DNA of 64,000 bases from Marinobacter salexigens (GTDB lineage: Bacteria > Pseudomonadota > Gammaproteobacteria > Pseudomonadales > Oleiphilaceae). The notes beneath the pieces are model-generated. The model saw only the letters and a program-made list of their open reading frames with translations. It was not told the DNA's origin and ran no database searches. Within the stretch, counting starts at the first letter, position 1, and every line of letters starts with the position of its first letter. The position numbers and the translations under genes are program-made. The DNA lies in NCBI RefSeq assembly GCF_018860765.1, contig NZ_JAHKPV010000019.1, positions 439,972 through 503,971 of the forward strand, given 5' to 3'. Of this stretch, positions 57,781 through 64,000 are shown one piece after another.

Positions 57781-58632
57781 CTATTTTGAGCGTACGTGGT
57801 CGTTCAATTCCTGAAAGTCAGGGCGTTTTTCTGTGGGTAGAGCTTTACGACCGAATTCGATGGCCATTTGAGGTGCCTGCCCGGACACGGTGGCAACAAT
57901 AGCGGATTTAACGCATTCGTAGGCTTTTAGCTCGTACTTTGCGGCATGCTCCATGGCAATGGAGGTTGGCCCGACAAAGCCATAGCCCATCCAGATGCCA
58001 AGGAAGGTGCCCACCAGCGCAGCCGCCACACTCAAACCAATGCGCTCTGGCCCCTCGCTTAGGAAATTCATAGTGATAACAATGCCCAACACTGCCGCCA
58101 CAATGCCAAGCCCTGGCAGGGCATCTGCAATTTTGTTGACAGCATGGGCCGGCTCTTCAAGTTCATGTTGGCGGCTATCAATTTCGTTCTCCATCATGCC
58201 CTCCAGCTCATGGGTGGCCATGTTGCCAGCGCTGATGATCCTCAGATAATCCGTAATGAACGCCAGCAACTCCTTTGACTTCATAATTGCTGGATAGCGA
58301 CTGAAAATTTGGCTGGACTCCGGATTATCAATGTCTTCTTCTATGGACATAACCCCTTGCTTACGGGATTTATCGAAAATCTCATACAGCATACTGAGCA
58401 AATCCATGTAATAGGATTTGTTGAACGGGGAGCCTGTAAGCAGGCGCAAAATACCGGAAAACACCTCTTTTACGGTATGCAGCGGGTTGGCAATGATAAA
58501 AGAGCCCAGGGCCGCGCCGAAGATAATGAGCAGTTCTGTCGGCTGCCACAACACCATTAGGTTGCCGCCATGGAGGACGTACCCACCCAGAACACTGGCA
58601 ATAACAATTACTGAACCAATAATAAGTAGCAT
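57781..58632 (-). CDS. motA: Flagellar stator protein MotA
   Basis: MotA (283 residues) has four membrane segments. It starts MLLIIGSVIVIASVLGGYVLHGGNLMVLWQPTELLIIFGAALGSFI and has the proline-containing segments GLGIVAAVLGIVITM and AALVGTFLGIWMGYGFVGP. It forms the stator with MotB. No other flagellar genes are close, the common arrangement in pseudomonad-like genomes. Confidence 0.96.
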   Translation of the reverse strand: MLLIIGSVIVIASVLGGYVLHGGNLMVLWQPTELLIIFGAALGSFIIANPLHTVKEVFSGILRLLTGSPFNKSYYMDLLSMLYEIFDKSRKQGVMSIEEDIDNPESSQIFSRYPAIMKSKELLAFITDYLRIISAGNMATHELEGMMENEIDSRQHELEEPAHAVNKIADALPGLGIVAAVLGIVITMNFLSEGPERIGLSVAAALVGTFLGIWMGYGFVGPTSIAMEHAAKYELKAYECVKSAIVATVSGQAPQMAIEFGRKALPTEKRPDFQELNDHVRSK

Positions 58633-58830
58633 GAGAAGAATGTAAGCCTTTTATCTTGAGGTGTCGCCCAGCGCCGGTAACAATGACGCCTTTTCTGGCT
58701 TGATAATAGCAAGCCCCCGCCGTATCCGCGAAGCCATACAACAATTTCTATACATACGGTCGCCTGCGCAACACTCTTGCGAGACTATTTGTTAAACTTC
58801 GAGCCTTTGAGCACATAGGATCGCATTCAA

Positions 58831-59691
58831 ATGTTCGACAAGCTGTTTATTCTGAGCCAGTACGTTACTCCGCAACTTGCGGTTTCCCGCGCCGCTGGTC
58901 GCCTTGCAGACAATGACCGCAATCCTGCGCTCAAAAATCGGGTCATCAAGTGGTTTGTAAATCGTTACGGCGTGAATATGAGCGAGGCGGCGGAAGCTGA
59001 CCCTACGGCCTATCCCAGTTTTAACGCTTTTTTTACGCGCGCACTCAAGCCGGGGGTTCGCCCGATTGCCGAAGGGGACGATATTTTTGTTAGCCCTGTG
59101 GATGGAGCTATCAGCCAGATCGGTCAGGTAGCTGGTGGTCGTATTTTTCAAGCTAAGGGGCAGTCTTTCAGCCTGTTAGAGTTACTGGGTGGCGACACCC
59201 AGCGAGCGGCTACTTTTTCGGACGGCGAGTTTTCTACGATTTATCTTGCGCCAAAGGATTATCACCGTATCCATATGCCTATGGCTGGCACGCTGCGGGA
59301 GATGATTTATGTTCCCGGCAAGTTGTTTTCAGTGAATCCGGTCACAGCGGCAAATGTGCCTAATCTGTTTGCTCGCAATGAACGGGTTATTTGTATTTTT
59401 GATACGGCTGCCGGGCCTATGGCGTTAGTGCTTGTGGGTGCAATGATTGTAGGTAGTGTTGAAACGCCGTGGGCGGGGGTTGTGGCGCCAAATAGCAGTG
59501 GTGTGAATGCGATCAGCTATGAGGGTGAGAGTGCTATTTCGTTTGCCAAAGGTGAGGAGATGGGGCGTTTTCGGTTGGGCTCTACGGTGGTGATGGTGAT
59601 GCCCAAGGGTCGTGTTCGCTGGGATGCCAATCAGGTAGCCGAGAAGGTTGTTCGCATGGGTGAGGCATTTGGGAAGCTTTCTGCCGAATAA
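58831..59691 (+). CDS. psd: Phosphatidylserine decarboxylase proenzyme
   Basis: Psd (286 residues) makes phosphatidylethanolamine at the inner membrane. The self-cleavage site LGST (in FRLGSTVVMV near the C-terminus) generates the pyruvoyl group. DYHRIHMP and FVSPVDGAI are conserved catalytic-region motifs. It is divergent from motA and is followed by a 10-base-arm hairpin (59704-59725). Confidence 0.96.
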   Translation: MFDKLFILSQYVTPQLAVSRAAGRLADNDRNPALKNRVIKWFVNRYGVNMSEAAEADPTAYPSFNAFFTRALKPGVRPIAEGDDIFVSPVDGAISQIGQVAGGRIFQAKGQSFSLLELLGGDTQRAATFSDGEFSTIYLAPKDYHRIHMPMAGTLREMIYVPGKLFSVNPVTAANVPNLFARNERVICIFDTAAGPMALVLVGAMIVGSVETPWAGVVAPNSSGVNAISYEGESAISFAKGEEMGRFRLGSTVVMVMPKGRVRWDANQVAEKVVRMGEAFGKLSAE

Positions 59692-59703
59692 TCTTTTCAG
59701 TCT

Positions 59704-59725
59704 GGTGTCGGCACTTGCCGACACC
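59704..59725. terminator. Hairpin after psd
   Basis: GGTGTCGGCA and TGCCGACACC form a perfect 10-base inverted repeat 12 bases after the psd stop. No T run follows, so termination is only suggested by position. Confidence 0.4.
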
Positions 59726-59768
59726 TCGTCATCCCCTCTTACCCTCTAGCCTTCTGATTCTTGAGTCC

Positions 59769-59877
59769 GGCATTGCCGGGAACCTCTCCCCAAAACACGC
59801 TGTGAATACTTCCCTGTACGCTCCGCTCCGCCATCCATGGCTCCGCAGGGTTTTGGGGAGAGGTTCCCGGCAATGCC
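59769..59877. repeat. Long inverted-repeat element B
   Basis: Two perfectly inverted 28-base arms (59769-59796 and 59850-59877) enclose a 53-base core with ACTTCCCTG, CGCT and CCATCCATGGC in the same order and spacing as element A. It occupies most of the psd-epmA intergenic space. The arm sequence differs entirely from that of element A. Confidence 0.8.
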
Positions 59878-59897
59878 TCGTAGCTTTTGAGTAGACT

Positions 59898-60866
59898 TCA
59901 CGCTCGCTCTAACGAGAAGGCCAGTACATCTGAAATATCCCGTGTGTCGATTTTGAGCATCAACAAGCGATCCAACCCTAGGGCAACCCCCGCGCAGCCT
60001 GGCAATCCGTGCTCCATGGCCGCAAGAAAGGCTTCATCTATATCCATTTCGGGTTTTCCATCGGCTTTTCGCAGGCGGTTGTCGGCTTCGAAGCGGGTGC
60101 GCTGTTCATCAACGTTGGTAAGCTCCCAGTAGCCGTTACATAGTTCTATGCCATCAACATAAAGCTCGAAGCGGTGGGCTACGTCGAAGCCGTCTACGTT
60201 GGAGATTTTTGCCAAAGAGGCTTGGGAGGCTGGGTATTGGTTTATGAATACCGGGGTTTCGGTGCCGAGGTTGGGTTCGACGGCGAAGCTCATTAGCAAA
60301 TCGAGGCAGCCGTCGCGGCTGAGGTTTTGTAATTGTTCGGGTTCAAGCCATTCTCGGCAACGTTGGTGCAGGTCACTCTGTGTTATCACAAAGGGGTCGA
60401 TGCCAGCCCAGTCGATCATCGCCTGCCGGTAGCTGATTGCCTTTGGTCTGGGGCATTCGAGCCAACCGCATACTAGGTCGGCAACTTCTGTCATTAAGGT
60501 CTCGTCGTCAAACCCGGTGCGATACCATTCCAACATGGAGAATTCGGGGTTGTGGCGGCTGCCGCGTTCGCCGTTTCGGAAGACCTTTGAGATCTGGTAG
60601 ATGGAGCCCGAACCTGCAGCCAGCAGGCGCTTCATGTGGTATTCAGGCGAGGTTTGCAACCAACCCCCTTTGATACCCTGAGCATCTAGTTGCGCATGTA
60701 TACCATCGAGATTTGGCTCTGTTACGCCGCAGCGCCCCAGCATTGGGGTTTCTACTTCCAACACGTCCCTTTGCGCAAAAAAGCCGCGCACAAAGGCTGA
60801 CTGTTCTGCGCGGCTTTTCAGGGCTGACCGGGAGGCAGTGGGCTGCCAGTCAGGCTGATTTTTCAT
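59898..60866 (-). CDS. epmA: Elongation factor P beta-lysine ligase
   Basis: EpmA (GenX/PoxA, 322 residues) is a class II lysyl-tRNA synthetase-like enzyme that attaches (R)-beta-lysine to Lys34 of EF-P. Motif 2 is KVFRNGERGSRHNPEFSMLEWY and motif 3 GVALGLDRLLML; the anticodon-binding domain is absent, as expected. It lies 7 bases after efp on the same strand; the aminomutase EpmB is encoded divergently. Confidence 0.95.
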   Translation of the reverse strand: MKNQPDWQPTASRSALKSRAEQSAFVRGFFAQRDVLEVETPMLGRCGVTEPNLDGIHAQLDAQGIKGGWLQTSPEYHMKRLLAAGSGSIYQISKVFRNGERGSRHNPEFSMLEWYRTGFDDETLMTEVADLVCGWLECPRPKAISYRQAMIDWAGIDPFVITQSDLHQRCREWLEPEQLQNLSRDGCLDLLMSFAVEPNLGTETPVFINQYPASQASLAKISNVDGFDVAHRFELYVDGIELCNGYWELTNVDEQRTRFEADNRLRKADGKPEMDIDEAFLAAMEHGLPGCAGVALGLDRLLMLKIDTRDISDVLAFSLERA

Positions 60867-60873
60867 GTTGGGG

Positions 60874-61443
60874 TCAGTTTTTTACCCGGTTCATGTATTC
60901 GCCAGAGCGTGTGTCGACTTTGAGCACTTCGCCGATGGTAATAAACAAGGGTACGCTTACAACGGCACCGGTAGATAAGGTTGCAGGCTTGGAGCCGCCC
61001 TGTGCAGTATCTCCTTTCATGCCCGGGTCGGTTTCAACTACTTCCAATTCGACAAAATTTGGTGGCGTAATGGTCAGAGGTGCACCGTTGTATAGAGTGA
61101 CGGTGTAAACATCCTGCTCTTTGAGCCATTTGATGGTGTCGCCAACGGCTTTTGCGTCTGCGGCATATTGCTCGAAGGAGCCGTCGGTGAGCATGAAGTG
61201 CCAGAACTCTCCGTCTGTGTAGAGATATTCCATATCCTGCTCAATAACGTCTGCCGCTTCGAGACTTTCGCCGGACTTGAAGGTACGCTCCCATACGCGG
61301 TTGCTCATCAAGTTGCGCAGCCGAACTCGGTTGAAGGCTTGGCCCTTGCCAGGCTTTACAATCTCATTCTCGAGAATAATACAGGGGTCGCCGTCCAGTA
61401 GTACTTTAAGACCGCCACGAAATTCGTTGGTAGAATATGAAGC
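60874..61443 (-). CDS. efp: Elongation factor P
   Basis: EF-P (189 residues) rescues ribosomes stalled at polyproline. Lys34 in KPGKGQAF is the site modified by beta-lysine. The start at 61443 ([12 protein letters not shown]) is the family N-terminus; an upstream in-frame start at 61464 is unlikely. It is divergent from epmB with about 50 bases between starts, so the module is compact. Confidence 0.97.
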   Translation of the reverse strand, partial: ASYSTNEFRGGLKVLLDGDPCIILENEIVKPGKGQAFNRVRLRNLMSNRVWERTFKSGESLEAADVIEQDMEYLYTDGEFWHFMLTDGSFEQYAADAKAVGDTIKWLKEQDVYTVTLYNGAPLTITPPNFVELEVVETDPGMKGDTAQGGSKPATLSTGAVVSVPLFITIGEVLKVDTRSGEYMNRVKN

Positions 61444-61491
61444 CATGAAATGTCCACCTGCCAAAATGCTGTTTAAAATTCAAAGGCCGCT

Positions 61492-62541
61492 ATGATACAG
61501 CGAACCCCTGCCTCTATAGAAGCCCGGCTTTCGGGCGATGATAACCGGAGCTGGCAACAACTGCTTTCCGATTCGATAACTTCACCGCAAGAATTGCTGG
61601 CGCGACTGGATTTGCCTGCTGAAAAATGGCTGGCAGGAGCTGAGGCGGGGCACCGATTGTTTCAAATCAGGGTTCCCGAGCCGTTTCTTGCGCGAATGGA
61701 GAAAGGCAACCCCGCAGATCCATTGCTGCGGCAAGTGCTGCCCCTTCACGCAGAAGTGAACACGGCAGAGGGATTTGTTGTCGATCCGCTTCAGGAAGAC
61801 GACGCCATTCAAACCACTGGTTTGATCCGGAAGTATCGCAGTCGCGCTCTTCTCATGGTAACGGGTCAATGTGCCATCAACTGTCGCTACTGTTTTCGTC
61901 GGCACTTTCCTTACGACGAACAGCGCCTGAGCCCAGTCGACCGGCAACGTGTGCTGGACACTCTCTTGGCAAGCCCCGAAATTAACGAAGTCATATTCAG
62001 TGGCGGTGACCCTCTAGCGGTCAACGATCAGCTGCTGTCCCAGTGGACTTCAGCCATCAGCAGCATTCCACATATCCGACGCATTCGCCTGCACACTCGC
62101 CTGCCTGTGGTCATTCCGCAACGTGTAAGTGATTCACTGCTAAAGTGGATCAGTAGCGCACGGGTGCAGGTTGTCATGGTACTCCACATCAACCACTCAG
62201 CAGAAATCGACAAAACAACGCGTCGCGCCTTGAGCTACCTGCGTGCGGCGGGCGTCACTTTATTGAATCAGAGCGTGATTCTCAGAGGTGTCAACGATGA
62301 TGCGGAGGTACTTGAAAGCCTGAGTGAAGCTCTGTTTGAGGCAGGTGTTCTGCCCTATTACCTCCACGCATTCGATCCGGTGGCTGGCGCCCATCATTTC
62401 GATGTCTCAGATGAAGAAGCCAGACTGTTGGTTCAAGATCTGCTTTCCAGACTGCCGGGGTTTTTGGTTCCAAAGCTGGTTCGCGAAGTTCCAGGAAAGC
62501 CTTCGAAAACACCAATAGACATTTTTTCGCCCCTCCCCTAA
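61492..62541 (+). CDS. epmB: EF-P-specific lysine 2,3-aminomutase
   Basis: EpmB (349 residues) converts L-lysine to (R)-beta-lysine for EF-P. The radical SAM cysteines are Cys127, Cys131 and Cys134 (GQCAINCRYCFRRHFP). EVIFSGGDPLAVND is conserved. It is shorter than true catabolic KamA and stands next to efp, supporting the EF-P role. EpmC (hydroxylase) is not seen in the window. Confidence 0.95.
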   Translation: MIQRTPASIEARLSGDDNRSWQQLLSDSITSPQELLARLDLPAEKWLAGAEAGHRLFQIRVPEPFLARMEKGNPADPLLRQVLPLHAEVNTAEGFVVDPLQEDDAIQTTGLIRKYRSRALLMVTGQCAINCRYCFRRHFPYDEQRLSPVDRQRVLDTLLASPEINEVIFSGGDPLAVNDQLLSQWTSAISSIPHIRRIRLHTRLPVVIPQRVSDSLLKWISSARVQVVMVLHINHSAEIDKTTRRALSYLRAAGVTLLNQSVILRGVNDDAEVLESLSEALFEAGVLPYYLHAFDPVAGAHHFDVSDEEARLLVQDLLSRLPGFLVPKLVREVPGKPSKTPIDIFSPLP

Positions 62542-62567
62542 CGATTGCTTAAAAAAGTTGGCCTCAG

Positions 62568-62597
62568 TTCACATGTCAAACATTGTCAACATGTGAA
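62568..62597. terminator. Inverted repeat after epmB
   Basis: TTCACATGT and ACATGTGAA form a perfect 9-base dyad with a 12-base spacer, followed by TTTCTCG, 27 bases after the epmB stop. It could be a weak terminator of epmB or an operator for the next gene. Confidence 0.4.
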
Positions 62598-62766
62598 TTT
62601 CTCGCTTTCTTGCACTAGTTTGCTACTTTAAAGTCAAGTAACGTCTATTTTGTAAAAATATGTATTTGCGGCATTTTCCCGATAAACCGGCGTACCCAAG
62701 CATCTATTGCCGTGCTGGCCAAGGGAATCCGTATACACAACATTGTCCTGACGGTGGCGCATTTTC

Positions 62767-64000
62767 ATGGAAGGCACGATCCTTAAACCTGATCTCCGTG
62801 TTCCCGAGCAAAAAACGGCAAGCTTGTCGTTTTGCGATACAACACCCAAAGCCTTTAAGGCCTGGACGCGACAGCTTCCCATGGCCAATATCGGCGAAGT
62901 ATCGCGTCAGCTCTATCACGCAATCATCGAGCTCAACCATCTGTTTCTTGCGCCTCAACACCGCCTGCAGTTTCTTGAACTGATTCGTGAAAAAATTCAC
63001 TTCGTTTGTAACGAGCTCTCACGTCATTATTTGGGGCTCGCGGTTGCCTTACCAGAGAAGCAACGCAAAATAGCCAATCTCTCTCAAGCACTGCAACTGC
63101 ACCTTTCCAGCGGCTATAAACTGTGCATTTTAGAGGCGCTGGAAGACGGAGGTTTAGACAAGAACCGAAAGCTGATCGCCATTGCCACTCACCGCGCTAT
63201 ATCTGAGCTTGCATCGACAATTTTACGTTCGCACCAGCTTTATTGCCCCAGTCCAGCCCTCAGCTGGCTCGAGTGCCACCGCATGTTCCGGTTTGCCCAT
63301 CGAAACAAGCTTTCCGGCTCGGCAGTAGAAGACGCATCTCTAAAACAAAGACAGTCCTCCACCATCGCAGACAGCTATAAACGCCTTTTGCTGCTTGGGT
63401 GCGCCAGACCCAACCAGCTTAGGCAAACGGACCTGTTACAAGCATACGAACTGTTTGAGTCCTGGACAGAACATTCACGCTGCGGTCCCGATATCGGCGA
63501 CGATAGCCTTTTTGTTGTCAATATGGAGCGGGACAACTCTCCGGTTTATAGAAGTTTGCTGGACCATAAGCCAGGCGATGAGAGCTTCGGTTTCGACACC
63601 AGAGAGCTGGCCAATATGATATCTGAGCATCTTGAAGCACGGCTTCGTAAGCAACCCGTGCCGGAGACACTGAGAGTAGGCAGCAATGTTAACGAAACAC
63701 TGCTTACTCACTTGAGTCAGGCCTTAGGTATTTTGGCCACAAGAAACTTCAACCGGATTGCCAGCCACGGCACCCTTGAGGTGTGTGTGGGTCTCACAGC
63801 AGTGCATTATTTCATTGCCGGAGAAAAGTCGTTTACGGAATTTGTAACCGGTAATGATAACGGCCCTGAAGGTGAGGAAAACCTTTTCATTCGCTCATCA
63901 CGAAAACGCGAAGATGCCTGGGGAGGCGCTCCAGACGCTGCACCGACCGATGAACATTTGCACGCTGCCGACACGCCAATCAACTTCCGCGGCAGCTTCG
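62767..64000 (+). CDS. Large protein of unknown function, N-terminal part
   Basis: An open frame of 411 codons starts ATG at 62767 (MEGTILKPDLRVPEQKTASLSF) and runs off the window without a stop. The visible part is mostly predicted helical and cytosolic, with segments such as RQLYHAIIELNHLFLAPQHRLQFLELIREKI and LSSGYKLCILEALEDGGLDKNRKLIAIATHRAI. No signal peptide or membrane helix is evident. Such layouts occur in large gammaproteobacterial proteins that end in a PilZ (cyclic di-GMP) domain, but the C-terminus is not visible and I assign no function. Confidence 0.8.
   Translation, partial: MEGTILKPDLRVPEQKTASLSFCDTTPKAFKAWTRQLPMANIGEVSRQLYHAIIELNHLFLAPQHRLQFLELIREKIHFVCNELSRHYLGLAVALPEKQRKIANLSQALQLHLSSGYKLCILEALEDGGLDKNRKLIAIATHRAISELASTILRSHQLYCPSPALSWLECHRMFRFAHRNKLSGSAVEDASLKQRQSSTIADSYKRLLLLGCARPNQLRQTDLLQAYELFESWTEHSRCGPDIGDDSLFVVNMERDNSPVYRSLLDHKPGDESFGFDTRELANMISEHLEARLRKQPVPETLRVGSNVNETLLTHLSQALGILATRNFNRIASHGTLEVCVGLTAVHYFIAGEKSFTEFVTGNDNGPEGEENLFIRSSRKREDAWGGAPDAAPTDEHLHAADTPINFRGSF

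Overview
The window looks like chromosomal DNA of a marine gammaproteobacterium, most likely Marinobacter or a close relative. This rests on the gene order mutL-miaA-hfq-hflX-hflK-hflC-hisZ-purA, an EF-P/EpmA/EpmB module, a bioB-F-H-C-D operon and the general character of the proteins. It is an inference from gene content, not a database match. Layout: (1) 1-16.1 kb is core metabolism: two tandem acyl-CoA dehydrogenases with a PsrA-like operator, the biotin operon behind a BirA-type operator, comF, an LhgO-like oxidase, srkA, cmoAB and the D-alanine pair alr/dadA. (2) 16.2-40.5 kb is an accessory block. It begins with a complete coenzyme F420 operon (cofG-cofH-cofD-cofC-cofE-npdG, mostly joined by 4-8 base overlaps). 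An F420-type luciferase-like oxidoreductase, an M20-type N-carbamoyl amidohydrolase and a proton-translocating transhydrogenase (pntAA-pntAB-pntB) follow. Then come pyrimidine genes: cytosine permease and deaminase (codB, codA), a RutR-type repressor, a YdcZ-like transporter, dihydropyrimidinase, an NCS1 permease, an N-carbamoyl-beta-alanine amidohydrolase, a LysR regulator, an omega-aminotransferase and a (methyl)malonate-semialdehyde dehydrogenase. (3) 40.5-64 kb is core again: purA, hisZ, hflC, hflK, hflX, hfq, miaA, mutL, a cell-wall amidase, tsaE, nnr, queG, orn, rsgA, motAB, psd, epmA, efp, epmB and the start of a large unrecognised protein. Main idea: the accessory block reads as a reductive pyrimidine pathway with no visible dihydropyrimidine dehydrogenase. 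Every other step is present: cytosine import and deamination, ring opening, decarbamoylation, transamination and semialdehyde oxidation. In place of the missing first step lie an F420-type oxidoreductase, the whole F420 pathway, an F420:NADP oxidoreductase and a transhydrogenase, which would form the chain NADH to NADPH to F420H2 to substrate. RutR-box-like dyads occur both at the predicted cofG promoter and in front of the pyrimidine operon, with a rutR orthologue between them. This supports a RutR-controlled, F420-dependent pyrimidine-degradation system. The gene calls are strong; the reaction assigned to the oxidoreductase and the operator assignments are inferences. Two long inverted-repeat elements with unrelated arms but a shared core (55.4 and 59.8 kb) are a second item worth attention. 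I saw no CRISPR array, rRNA, insertion sequence or prophage, and no tRNA that I could support.
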